This document shows positions 1 to 9,600 of a stretch of 12,491 bases of DNA, in pieces. The notes beneath the pieces were generated by a model. That model worked only from the letters and a program-made list of their open reading frames with translations, was not told where the DNA came from and did no database searches. How positions within the stretch are numbered: the first letter of the stretch is position 1; each line of letters starts with the position of its first letter. The DNA is from Flexicrinis sp001567485 (GTDB taxonomy: Bacteria > Chloroflexota > Anaerolineae > Aggregatilineales > Phototrophicaceae). The position numbers and the translations under genes are program-made. The stretch lies in assembly GCA_030263635.1 (NCBI GenBank), contig SZPI01000093.1, positions 1 through 12,491 on the forward strand. Reading direction: 5' to 3'.

Positions 1-45
1 GCCGTAACTGAGTTTGAGGTGACGATTCCCCTACCATCGTCCTAA
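1..45 (+). CDS. C-terminal tail of a probable histidine kinase (partial, 5' end outside window)
   Basis: Only the first frame is open at the left edge. It gives 14 residues, AVTEFEVTIPLPSS, then TAA at 43-45; the other two forward frames hit a stop within the first nine bases. The pattern 'TEF.VTIPLP' matches how HATPase_c domains of histidine kinases usually end (compare 'GSTFTVTIPTE' at the end of the kinase core in the large kinase of this same window). The call therefore rests on one short motif plus an open frame. If right, a second sensor kinase lies directly left of the window on the plus strand. It could also be another beta-rich C terminus. Confidence 0.42.
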   Translation, partial: AVTEFEVTIPLPSS

Positions 46-61
46 CCGTTGAGAACCGCCA

Positions 62-89
62 TGCGCACACCCTTCCGAATCGCTATAAT
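62..89 (+). promoter_or_regulatory. Candidate sigma-70-type promoter for the 301-2731 gene set
   Basis: A perfect -10 box TATAAT sits at 84-89. The best -35 at normal spacing is poor: TGCGCA at 62-67, 16 bases upstream, matching TTGACA at three of six positions. A better hexamer, TTGAGA at 49-54, is too far away (29-base spacer). There is no extended -10 TG. A start near 96 would give a 5' leader of about 205 bases before the ATG at 301. The leader holds a weak inverted repeat (GGGGTG at 122-127, CACCCC at 144-149) but no riboswitch I recognise. The rest of 46-300 shows no credible gene. Confidence 0.4.
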
Positions 90-287
90 GAAAACCAAGA
101 GCGCGTTTGTACAAACGGTATGGGGTGGTCGCACTACAATTTTCACCCCGATCTTGCCGCACTCAAGTCCCCCTCTCGATGGTTATGAGTAAGGGCCGGG
201 GGGTTGAAGTAATGCGAATATCCGATTTGCCGGGTTACGCACGATGGATTGCCCAAACACGCTCCAAGCTCTCATACATCACGGGAC

Positions 288-295
288 GGAGGGAG
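288..295 (+). promoter_or_regulatory. Ribosome binding site that fixes the start at 301
   Basis: GGAGGGAG is a strong Shine-Dalgarno sequence; its GGAGG core ends 8 bases before ATG at 301. The in-frame ATG at 244 has no such site, and starting there would put 19 residues in front of an otherwise standard signal peptide. Confidence 0.75.
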
Positions 296-300
296 TCGTC

Positions 301-1365
301 ATGGTGAAGCGGCTCATCTTGTTTGCGATGGCGGTGGTGATATTCGGCGCAATCAGCCTTGTGTCGACTCCCGTACAAGCGCAGGCATTTACGGGTAGCA
401 ACTGGACGGGCGAATACTTCAACGACGCCAACTTCACGCCGCCGGCCGCGTTCACAAAGGTCGATCAGGTGTTGAACTTCAGCTTCGGCGCCGGCTCGCC
501 CACCAACGGGCAGGTGACGCTCCCGGTCGACAACTTCTCGATTCGCTGGAGCGGCACGCAGCAGATCACGACCCCCGGCACGTATCAGTTCACGGTGCTG
601 CGCGAAGACGACGTCCGCGTGACCGTCAACGGCATCGTGATTATCCCGTTCACCGGGCAGGACATCGGCACGGCGCAGGTCGTCAGCGGAACGGTTTCGC
701 TGAACGTCGGGCCTGCTACGATGTCGGTCGAATTCCGCACCTTCACCGGCAACGCCAGCATCAACTTCTACTATCAGCTCATCGGCGGCGGCGGGCTGCA
801 AACGCCGGGCTTCGGCTTCACGCCGACTGTCACCCTGACCGCGTCACGCACGGCGCTTCCGCCTATCCCGCCCGGCGCGCTGACGGCGACGGTCATCCGC
901 GCATCGGTGCTCAACGTGCGCGACGCCCCAACCACCGGCGGCCGCAAGCTCGGTCAAATTCTGCGCGGCGAGACGTATCAGGTGCTTGGCCGTGACGCCG
1001 AAGCGCGCTGGTTCCTCTTGCAGCTTGGCGGCTATCAAGGCTGGTCGTATGGGTACTACCTGTTCATCAACGGCAATGAGTACAACCCGCCGATCACCAG
1101 CCCGTTCGGCACGCTCGGCGTCCCCGGCGGCTATCCAGATACGGGTGTCGTCGTGCAGTCGACCGCGACGCTGGTGCTGCGCGACGTCCCAAGCGTCGCC
1201 GGAACGCAGATCGGCCGCGTGACGTGGGGCGGCTTCCTACCGGTCGTCGGCCGCACGGGAGACGGCTACTGGTATCAGGTCGCGTGGAAGGGCACCATCG
1301 GCTGGGTGTATTCACCGTTCACCAAGATCACGCAAGGCGACATCAACAACGTCCCGGTGCGATGA
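301..1365 (+). CDS. Secreted PA14-like protein with two C-terminal SH3-like domains
   Basis: The 354-residue product starts with a classical signal peptide: basic MVKR, a hydrophobic stretch, then an AQA cleavage site near residues 27-29, so it is probably exported. Residues about 35-162 look like a PA14 domain, a beta fold often tied to carbohydrate binding: 'GEYFND', 'FSIRWSG', 'GTYQFTVLREDDVRVTVNG' and a closing beta segment ending 'FYYQL'. A Pro/Thr-rich linker follows. Two bacterial SH3-like domains come next, about 195-257 ('LNVRDAPT', 'GWSYGYY') and 284-342 ('LVLRDVPS', 'GWVYSPF'). Such domains often bind cell-wall or surface polymers. No enzyme domain, membrane anchor or sorting signal is visible. 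A structural or adhesive role at the cell surface is an inference. The stop overlaps the start of the next gene by 4 bases. Confidence 0.85.
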   Translation: MVKRLILFAMAVVIFGAISLVSTPVQAQAFTGSNWTGEYFNDANFTPPAAFTKVDQVLNFSFGAGSPTNGQVTLPVDNFSIRWSGTQQITTPGTYQFTVLREDDVRVTVNGIVIIPFTGQDIGTAQVVSGTVSLNVGPATMSVEFRTFTGNASINFYYQLIGGGGLQTPGFGFTPTVTLTASRTALPPIPPGALTATVIRASVLNVRDAPTTGGRKLGQILRGETYQVLGRDAEARWFLLQLGGYQGWSYGYYLFINGNEYNPPITSPFGTLGVPGGYPDTGVVVQSTATLVLRDVPSVAGTQIGRVTWGGFLPVVGRTGDGYWYQVAWKGTIGWVYSPFTKITQGDINNVPVR

Positions 1366-2156
1366 GTGAACTGGCTCACTTCGTAAGCGTGTACATCGCG
1401 GTTGGGCCGGCCAGCCGCGATGTCGTATTGGCGGATGTCGCCGCCGCGCTCGACGCCGCCGAGGGCCGCGCTTATGACCCGTTCGGGCTGATGCCGGCCC
1501 CGGCTTTTACGCGCGCTGTGAAACTGCTGGCCGCGCCGGTGCACAACGGCTGGCTGCGGCTCGCCTCTGCACCCGACAGCAGACTTGAGCCTGTGCTCGA
1601 CGCGACATCACGTCACGGGCTGACGGTACATGCCGTCATCGACGCCGAACTCGTGCCGCGCATCACTGCCTATCGAAATGGGTCAATCGTGGACTTAGCC
1701 GGTGGCTTGCCCGGCGCTTTTGACCGCGCACGGGTGAACGCCCTACTCGCCGTGCCGATCACCGGACACGGCAGCGCGTTCGGCGGCGTGAGCAGCGCGG
1801 CGCTGCCGCCCGATGTGCGCGCGATGAGCAGCGGGTTAGGCTCACGGCAGGTCGAGCGCCTGATGCACACCATGACCGCTGGAATGGGGCGCGGCAACCG
1901 CGACAGCGCACAGAGCGCGCTTGTGACGGTCGATTGGGACGCCGGCGCGGGGCGCTGGATGCGCGACGTGCTGATCGCCTGCGGGATCGGCGACCACGTC
2001 CTGCCCGACTACGCCACGCTGTCCACGGCCTACCGCGTCTTCAAGCGGCTGGAACGCCGGCCCGGAGCCACCCTGTACCCCGGCGACTCCGAGGCGACCG
2101 CCGCCGCGCCAAACGCCCTCGACTATGCCCCGGTGTACTATGGCTGGAAAGGCTGA
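1362..2156 (+). CDS. Unrecognised cytoplasmic protein, translationally coupled to the PA14/SH3 gene
   Basis: I do not recognise this 264-residue protein. The frame is open further upstream, to a possible ATG at 1224, but the extra residues are arginine-rich and are a shadow of the SH3 gene. The ATG at 1362, inside an ATGA overlap with the previous stop, gives a sensible N terminus (MSELAHFVSVYIAVGP). There is no strong Shine-Dalgarno sequence, so translation probably depends on coupling. No signal peptide or membrane segment is visible. The N-terminal half alternates hydrophobic strands and Ala-rich helices. The middle has a Gly/Ser-rich stretch (ITGHGSAFGGVSSAALPP, about residues 126-143), and the C-terminal third contains 'VTVDWDAG' and ends 'YYGWKG'. 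No catalytic motif stands out. The methyltransferase starts 8 bases downstream. Confidence 0.72.
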   Translation: MSELAHFVSVYIAVGPASRDVVLADVAAALDAAEGRAYDPFGLMPAPAFTRAVKLLAAPVHNGWLRLASAPDSRLEPVLDATSRHGLTVHAVIDAELVPRITAYRNGSIVDLAGGLPGAFDRARVNALLAVPITGHGSAFGGVSSAALPPDVRAMSSGLGSRQVERLMHTMTAGMGRGNRDSAQSALVTVDWDAGAGRWMRDVLIACGIGDHVLPDYATLSTAYRVFKRLERRPGATLYPGDSEATAAAPNALDYAPVYYGWKG

Positions 2157-2164
2157 GTCCCCCC

Positions 2165-2731
2165 ATGAGCGCCCGCGACCGCGCGACGTGGAACAAGCGC
2201 TACCTCGACCTCATTAACGCGTCTTTTCCACGACCTGACTTGCTGTTGATGGATTATGCGCCGCCGGCAGCAGCGCCAGACGCCCGCGCGCTCGACCTTG
2301 CGGGCGGACGCGGCCAAAACGGATTATGGCTCGCCGAACAGGGCTACGTCGTCGACATCATGGACATCAGCCGCGTCGCGCTCGACAGCGCCCGCGAGGA
2401 GATGACCCGCCGCGGCCTGCGCCGCGTCAACCTGCTCGACGTCGACCTCGACACGATGCACCTGCCCACACAGACGTATGACATCGTAAGCGTGTTCCGC
2501 TTTTTCAACCGGCGGCTGCTGCCGGCCATCGGCCGGTCGATTAACCCCGGCGGACGGCTGATCTACGAGGCGTTCTCCCTGCACATCCTCGACGAGCGCC
2601 CGAACATGAACCCGGATTTCTGTGTGCAGGGCGATGAGCTGGCCGACGCGTTCTCCAAGTGGAAGATCGTGCTGCACAGCACAGAAGGCGTACTCGCCCG
2701 TTTGGTCGCCATCAAGCCGACCAGCGCATAA
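2165..2731 (+). CDS. Class I SAM-dependent methyltransferase, TehB/Methyltransf-25-like
   Basis: The 188-residue product has a Rossmann-type methyltransferase layout. 'WNKRY' lies at residues 9-13, as often seen at the N terminus of small TehB-like enzymes. Motif I is ALDLAGGRGQN (42-52), the SAM-binding glycine loop; relatives usually have Cys or Gly where this has Ala46. 'IMDIS' (65-69) provides the acidic residue expected to bind the SAM ribose. 'YDIVSVFRFFNR' (105-116) and 'PGGRLIYE' (128-135) match the later core strands. The substrate cannot be read from sequence; no metalloid-resistance neighbour supports tellurite detoxification. An earlier in-frame start at 1934 would overlap the previous gene widely with an Arg-rich shadow peptide, so ATG 2165 is chosen; GGAAAGG at 2146-2152 is a moderate ribosome binding site. 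Confidence 0.85.
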   Translation: MSARDRATWNKRYLDLINASFPRPDLLLMDYAPPAAAPDARALDLAGGRGQNGLWLAEQGYVVDIMDISRVALDSAREEMTRRGLRRVNLLDVDLDTMHLPTQTYDIVSVFRFFNRRLLPAIGRSINPGGRLIYEAFSLHILDERPNMNPDFCVQGDELADAFSKWKIVLHSTEGVLARLVAIKPTSA

Positions 2732-2846
2732 TCCACCCGATCGCTTCATACATTGATGACCTCCGGCGGGATTCGCACTGCCGTGTTTCGCTTCAGCGCA
2801 AGGTGTCCAGAGAGCGCGAGCATATTGGACAACAGCCTCAACGCAA

Positions 2847-2882
2847 CCGCCCCTGTTCCGGATGGTTCCGGGACAAGGGCGG
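2847..2882. terminator. Hairpin between convergent genes, possible bidirectional terminator
   Basis: Two 15-base arms, CCGCCCCTGTTCCGG (2847-2861) and CCGGGACAAGGGCGG (2868-2882), pair with one C-A mismatch and one G-U wobble around the 6-base loop ATGGTT. The hairpin lies 115 bases after the methyltransferase stop and 27 bases after the kinase stop, so it is better placed for the minus-strand unit. There is no clear T-run on either side, so a classical intrinsic terminator is not fully met. The remainder of 2732-2909 shows no gene. Confidence 0.5.
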
Positions 2883-2909
2883 CGGGTGTGCGCAGTGGTC
2901 GACGTGCGC

Positions 2910-3650
2910 CTAGTTGACGCGGTTGATCTTGTCTGTAATACCCTTGATGAACGTCTCGTACTCGGTCTGCGAGATTTCCGCCTTAGGCACCACGCGCACC
3001 TGCGCCAACTGCGCGCGCTCGTCGTCGCCGAGGGTGGTGTCACTCGTAACGACCATGACCGGGATATTCTGTGTCTCCGGGTTCTCGCGCAGTTCGCGCA
3101 GCACGGCGAACCCGTCCATCTCCGGCATGCGCAGATCGAGCACGATCAGGTTGGGCCGGCGGATCGCCACCTGCTGCAACCCCTCGATGCCGCTGTTGGC
3201 GGTGTACACCTTGAACGTGCCGTGTTCGCGCAGCAGTTCGCCAAGCAGGCGCAGCGCGTCATCCTGATCGTCAATCAGCAGGACACGCGGCACGTTGGCG
3301 GCCTTCTCCGCACGGTTGACGGCCTCCATCAACACGTCAGGCGAGAACGGCCGCTGCAAGAAGGCGAACGCGCCTTTATCCAATGCGCGGTTACGTTCTT
3401 CGCTCAGGGTCGTCACGATCAGCGGGATGTCGCAGGTGTCATCGCGGGACGTGAATTCTTCGAGCAGATCCCAACCCGCGCCGTTCTCAAAATTGACGTC
3501 CATCAGGATGAGCGTGGGCTGCATGGCCGGCACGACCGCGCTGGCTTCCAGCGGTGACGCGCACACGATCACTTCCCAACCCTCGCGCTGGAGCGAACGC
3601 CGGAACTGATCGACCATATCCGGGCTGTCTTCGATCAGCACGAGCTGGCG
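2910..3650 (-). other. Two C-terminal receiver domains
   Basis: Receiver 1 (about 2489-2605) has the acidic pocket 'IEDSPD', phosphoacceptor D2539 in 'LILMDVNF' and T2568, but R2588 ('LQRPF') stands where the conserved lysine normally is, and the 'MPxMDG' motif after the aspartate is missing. Receiver 2 (about 2608-2734) is more canonical: 'LLIDDQDD', D2660 in 'IVLDLRMPEMDG', T2690 and K2711, although the usual Pro after the lysine is Ala. The protein ends directly after receiver 2, with no Hpt or DNA-binding domain. Confidence 0.88.
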
Positions 3651-6600
3651 TTTGACCTCGATGGGCATTGGCGGTACGAGCATGCCGGTATTGCCGGTGC
3701 GGCGCGGCAGCGTCTTCGGGACGGCCGGCTCTTGCGGCTCTTCCTCGGTGACAGTCATCTCGGTCGGGATGGTGACGGTGAACGTCGACCCGACATTGAC
3801 TTCGCTCTCAACCGTCAGCGTGCCGCCCATCAGCTCCATCAGCGACTTGGCGATTGGCAGGCCGAGGCCGGTACCGCCGGCAACCCGCGTCAGCGACGAG
3901 TCGACCTGACGGAACGGTTCGAACATCAGCGCCCGGTCGGCTTCGGAGATGCCGATACCGGTGTCGATCACGTCGATACGCACGAACGCCTTGCCGTTGC
4001 TGGTCATCGGATAGGCTTGGATCGTCACCTCGCCCTGCCGCGTGAACTTCGCCGCGTTCGAGACGAGGTTCAAGAGCACTTGACGCACGCGCGTCTTGTC
4101 CCCGAACACGTTCGGCAAGTTGTTGGCGACATCGAGGCGCAGCTCGATGGGCTTGTCCTTAATCAGGCCGACGCCGATTGACCGCACCGCCTCGATCTCC
4201 GGCCTGAGATCGAATTCCTCGATGTTCACCGTCATCTTGCCGGCGGTGATCTTGGCTTGGTCGAGGATGTCGTTGATGACCGTGAGCAGATGCTGGCCGG
4301 AACTGAAGATCGTGCTGAGGTCGGTTTCCTGCATCTCGCTCAACGGGCCAGACATGCCCTTGAGCATCATGCGGCTGAAACCGATGATCGAGTTCAGCGG
4401 CGTGCGCAGTTCGTGCGACATATTGGCGAGGAAGTCGCTCTTGAGGCGATCCATCTCACGCAGTTCGTTGTTCGCGTGGGTCAGCCGTTCAAGCAGCTGG
4501 TTGGTCTGCACGACCGCGGTTAGCGAACTCGACAGCGTTTGCAGCAGCTGAACGACCTCACGCGGGAACTCGTTGATCTCGTTCCCCTCGACGACGATCA
4601 CGCCGAGCAGCTCGCCAGCACCGACAAGGGGCACGATCGCCGCCGAGCGCGACCCCGGTGACATGCGGCGGTACGTCGGGACGCGATCAAGGTTGTTGAA
4701 TACCGACACGGTATGCTTCTCGGCGGCACGCAGCAGCGCATCATCGGGCAAGCTGCCGATTCGCACCGTCATCACTTCGTCGTTCTCGATCCCGAAGCCC
4801 GCTACCGCCTCGACCTCAAGGGCTTCGCGAGAGGCCCCCAGATGATCCTGATACACGCGCTTGACGTACACGCCGATCGCGCGTGCGTTGAACGATTCGT
4901 ACAGCGTATCCGCCGCGCTTTGCAGCGCCTCGCGCACGGTCGACGCCGCGGCGGCAGCGGACGTGACTTGGAACAGCAGACCCATGCGGTCAGCTTGATC
5001 CTGTGCTGCTTCGTATAGGTTGGCGTTCTCAATCGCAATTGAAATTTGCGCGGCCAGCGTCGTCAGCGCGGCGATGTCATCTTGGGTGAACGCGTTCGAC
5101 TGGTTCGACTGCACGTCGAACGCGCCGATCACCCGCCCCTTCAGAATCAGCGGTAGGGCCATCTCAGAGCGCGTCAGCGGCAGGAAAACATTAGGTGCGT
5201 GGACTACACCTTGTGCAGACGTATCCTGCGCGATCACCGGACGGCCAGTAACGATCACCTGACCGATCACCGAGGACGAGCCTTTCGCCAAGCGGTGATG
5301 GGCGGCGAGCATCCTCTCGCCGGCTTCACCGGTCGAGGCGCGCAGCACCGCATACTCGTCGCGGTCGTCCATCAGGAAGATTTGCGCGTGGTCATAGTTG
5401 AAACTGGTGCGCACCAGATCCACGATCTGCGGCAGCAGTTGGTCAAGCTCAAGGATCTGGCCGGCGGCGTTCGATACCTGTGCCGACGTTTCAAGCTGGC
5501 GGGCGCGCCGGTTCGTCTGATCGAGCAGCAGCGCCGCGTCCAGCGAGAGTGACGCCTGCTCACCGAACGACTGGAAGATCCGTCGCTCGCTTTCGGTCGT
5601 GACATGCGGATCTTGGCTCGAAATCCAGATGGCTCCAAGCGGGCGTGCCGCCACGCGCAGCGGGATGACCGAGAACGAGCGCGCGTTCAAGACCATGCCC
5701 ACTTCCGCGCTGATGCCGTACTTCGCCAACAGCTCTTGCGCTGAGGGCGACTCGATGTCGTTGACGCTGAACGACTCAGGCTGCCGCAAGGCTTCCCACA
5801 CCGGGAAATCCTCACGCTTGAAGGTGACACCGCGCATGATCGGCGTTTCGTCGCGCGTCCACTCCGCTGTGATGGTGATGGCGGCGTTCGGGTTGTCCCA
5901 CGACACACCGTTGAGCTGTGCGACGAACGCATGCGTCAGATCGTCCGACAGCAGCGTAGCGACGAGCGCGTTCAACACGTCCCCGGCATTGGTCGCGTTG
6001 CTCAACGCGCGCGACGCCTGATACAGCAGCGCGCTTTCTTGCAGCGCCGTCTCCGTCTGCTGGAACAACAGCCGGTTGTCGATGGCGGTCGAGGCGACCT
6101 CACCAATTTGCGACAGCAGGCGCTGGGCGTCATCATCAAAGCCGGCCGGCTTGCGCGATCCGAGCACCAACCACCCGACGGGGATGTCGCTGATAGACGA
6201 GCGCAGCGGCACCGTCATCAACGATTGCACACCGATTCGGTTCAGTTCAGTCTCGGCCTGCTCGCCGACGACCTCCGGCTTGATCTGATCGAAATAGCGC
6301 GCCGCGTCGTTGCCCAGCACGTTGATCAGCGCGCCCGCGCTCTCCAGCGGGGTCACGCTCCCGCGCGCTTCAGTAAGCTGTCCGGAGACGAGATCACGCA
6401 GCAGGATATACGACTCGTCAAAGCCGAGGTTTTGCAGCTCAAAGTTCAATACGTCGAGCGCTTCGTCAAGCTGTTCGGCCTGTGACAAGCGGCTCTGCGC
6501 GCCGTAGATCGTCACCGTCTCGTTCAGCACGTCTTGCAGCGAACGTTCAAGCACGCGCAGGCCGGAGATGTCGCTGAACGTCAACACGATAGCGTTGGTT

Positions 6601-9600
6601 GCGCCGGCGACGTTGGCGACCGGCGCCGCGCTGATGAGCAAGTCCACCTCGCCGTAGGGCGTGCGAACCGCCACATCGTCGTTCGAGGCCGGCTCTTGCG
6701 TCGCCTGCGTGGCGTACACGCACAGCTGGTCTTCCGGGTACGGCTCGAACGTGTCGCTGCGGATCAGTTGGTAATTCTCAATCGAGAACGGTTTGTCGAC
6801 GCGGTCGCCGAGCAGTTCGCGCGCGCGTTCATTGGTGATGATCGGCAGCAGGTTGCGGCTGTCGAGCACGATAACGCCGGCGGGCAGCGTGGCGAGCGTG
6901 GACGACAGCGTCTTCTGCTCGGCTTGCGCTTGCAGGAATAGGCGCTGGTTCTCAAGCGCCACCGCGATCTGCGAAGCCAGCGTGCTCACCAGCCGGGCGT
7001 CCGCTTCGTCGAGGTTCGCGCTCTCGACCGAACGGCCCACGATCAACGCGCCAATCGCCTGATCGCCGGTGCGAATCGGTGTCGCAATCGACTTGCCGTA
7101 TACGGGGCGATAATTCTGTGGCAGCGACCGCGGATCATTGATAATCAACGGTTCGGTCATACGGAGGGTCGACGTCAGCGGGTGGGTATCGGTGGTGTGG
7201 AGCCGGGTGGAAGTCAACTGCTCGTACCCCGGCAGATAGGCGCTGATCGTCTCAAGAACATCACTGCGCGGGTTGTAGACCGCCAGATGCCAGCGATCCA
7301 ACTGGGCGGCTTCGGTCACACGGCGAAGCACCTCGTCAATCGACTGCTCGAAGTCGACGCCGATCTGGTTGGCAAGCTGCGCGGCCTCGGCCAGCGCGAA
7401 CGCACGCTGTGCTTCAAGACGGGCGTTCTCGAACAGCAGTTTGTTTTCCAGCGCCAAGCCCAACTGGCCGGCGGTCGTTTGCATGAAGTTGGCGTAGCGG
7501 TCGGTCAAGCCCTCGGGGCGGTTGCTATGCGCCACCAGCGCGCCGAACCAGTACCCGTGCGACTCGACCGGCACGATGACCGCAAAGCCGGCGCCGTTGC
7601 TGTGCAGCACGTCCGCGACCTTGGCGGCGGGGTCGGCCTCGTCGATAGCATCAGAGACGTTGAGCGTCACCGCGCCGACCGCGCCTTGCAGCAGATCGGC
7701 AATTGGCAGCTCGTCGCGGCTGAAGGTGCGGTGCGTGCCGCCTTCGATGATACGGGACTCGGAGCCGTCGATAGCCCACTCGTGGGCAAGCTCCAAGAAC
7801 GGCGCATCTTGACGCGGGTCAGGCTGTGCGAGCCACATCATGATGCGCAAATCCTGCACGCCTTCGACTTGGACGGCAAGCAGCGGGCGCGAGAGATGGT
7901 CAACCGTCGCGCTGAAGATGTCTTCGGCCGTCTGGGCGCTCGAAATGGCGCGCGTAGCGATGTACAGGCGGCGGGTTTCGTCCAGCGCCTGCTCGGTGCT
8001 TTCCAGCAGTCGGCGGTTCTCAAGCTGTGTCGACATCTGGCCGGTGATGGCGCGGTAGACGACGCTGTCTTCCATCGAGAACTGGCGCGGCTCGCTGGAT
8101 GTGATGTAGAAGAGCGCAATCGGCGTCGCGCCGCTGAACAGCGGATAGATCGCAACGAAGCGCACCGCCTGCGGGTCAGGCAGCCACGGCACGCGCTGCG
8201 AGAGCACCGGCGACGTACCGCGGTCGTCCAACAACAGCTCCGGCTCGCGGCGGCGCATCGGGGACTCGGAGGCGATGCGAATACGATGGCGGAAGTTGAC
8301 CTGCTGTACGGCGAGGTTCTCGCTGTACGCCACGACGCGCTGCATGACCGGCCAACCCGTCTCGTCCAATTCGCCTTCCAACAGCGCAAGGCTGAAATTG
8401 ACCTTCGTGTCGGTGGTGGTCGCCAGCGCCGCGCTGATCAGATCGCTGAAGTCGCGGGCGGTGTTGATGATACGGCTGGCGGCGTACAGGCTTTCGTTTC
8501 TGGCGCTGGTCAGCTCGTTGCGCTCAAGCAGCAGCAGGTTGTCACAGGCGATGCTGACCGGGTCGACCAAGGCCGGGTACAGGCGGGTCTCACGCATGTT
8601 GAACACGCGCGGCAGCGGGAAGCCGAACATCGCGATCCCGAACCACTCGTCGCGGACGGTCAGCGGGAGCACAAGGGCCGCACCGCAGGCCAACTGCTTG
8701 AACAGCGTGCGGGTGGCTTCGTCCAGCCGGTCGTCAGCCTCGACATCTTCGAGGAGCAGCACCTCCTGCCGGTTCAGACTGCGCAGGAACGGCACATCCT
8801 CAAGGCGGATTTCGCTGTCGTCCATCGGGTTCGGGCGGCGGCTAGCCGTCCGCGCCGACGGGCTGTAGCGATCCGCACGGACGATGGCCGTATCGGGCTG
8901 TTCACCGCTGCGCGCAGGCGTCGCGAAGATCCAGATTTGGCTGCGGTGTGCGTCAGGGACTGCGGTCGAATGCACGGCATCAACCACGCCGGGCAAGATG
9001 TCCGCTTCGCTGAGGTTACGACTGAGGGTATAGAGTGTGCGCGTCTCTGATAGGTTGTTCTGTGATTCGGTGAATAGGCGTGCGTTCTCGACGGCCAGCG
9101 CGACACGGTCGGCCACACCGCGCAGCACGGTTTCATGCGCATCGGTCAGCGGTTCCTCGGCGTCGGGCTGGGCGCGCAGTTCGCCGATCACCTCGCCGCG
9201 GACGCGAATCGGGACGCTGATGCCGATCTCGCCATCCTGCGGGTCATCGTTGACTTCCTCGACCTTCATCAAATCATACTGGTAGTGATACTCAGTCGAG
9301 AGCGGGTCTTCGAACGATTCCCACGCGTCGCGCGTCAACTGCCGGTTGAGCGCGTTGATCTGCTCGACACGTTCCTGCGTTTGTTGGATCAACTGCGCTT
9401 TATTGATCGCGACAGCCAGCTGATCGGCCAGCAGCGTATACACCGGCAGATCTTGTTCGCTGAACGCGTTGACCTGCGCGGATTGGATGTCCAGCGCGCC
9501 AATCACCTTGTTGCCGACGATCAGCGGCAGCCCGATCTCCGCGCGGGTCTCCGGCAGCAATGCGTTGAACCCATGTCCTGCCTGCGGATCGCGCGTGTCG

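Noticed and set aside
122..149. Inverted repeat GGGGTG/CACCCC in the leader as an operator or terminator
   Set aside because: Six pairs around a 16-base loop are easily expected by chance, and there is no T-run or known operator pattern.
61..192. Small 43-codon ORF in the leader, MRTPFRIAIM...
   Set aside because: It contains the TATAAT box, has no convincing ribosome binding site, and shows no signature of a leader peptide.
244..300. Upstream ATG at 244 as start of the PA14/SH3 gene
   Set aside because: It would bury a standard signal peptide behind 19 residues, and it lacks the strong Shine-Dalgarno sequence seen before 301.
2324..3043. Minus-strand frame of 239 codons covering the convergent gap
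   Set aside because: It overlaps the methyltransferase core antisense and the receiver 2 coding end out of frame; the peptide is Arg/Ser-rich with no motif.
2862..3557. Plus-strand frame beginning in the hairpin loop
   Set aside because: It is antisense to the two receiver domains, and its composition is that of a GC shadow.
8520..8700. Cysteines of the third GAF ('QLACGAAL', 'SIACDNLL') as possible chromophore sites
   Set aside because: The surrounding residues do not match phytochrome or cyanobacteriochrome bilin-binding signatures, and no such GAF features occur elsewhere in the protein.
7182..9050. Long plus-strand open frame (622 codons) opposite the kinase gene
   Set aside because: It lies wholly antisense to a frame with clear GAF domains, and its translation is dominated by Arg, Ala, Gln, His and Val with no domain. 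Long antisense frames are expected opposite GC-rich genes.
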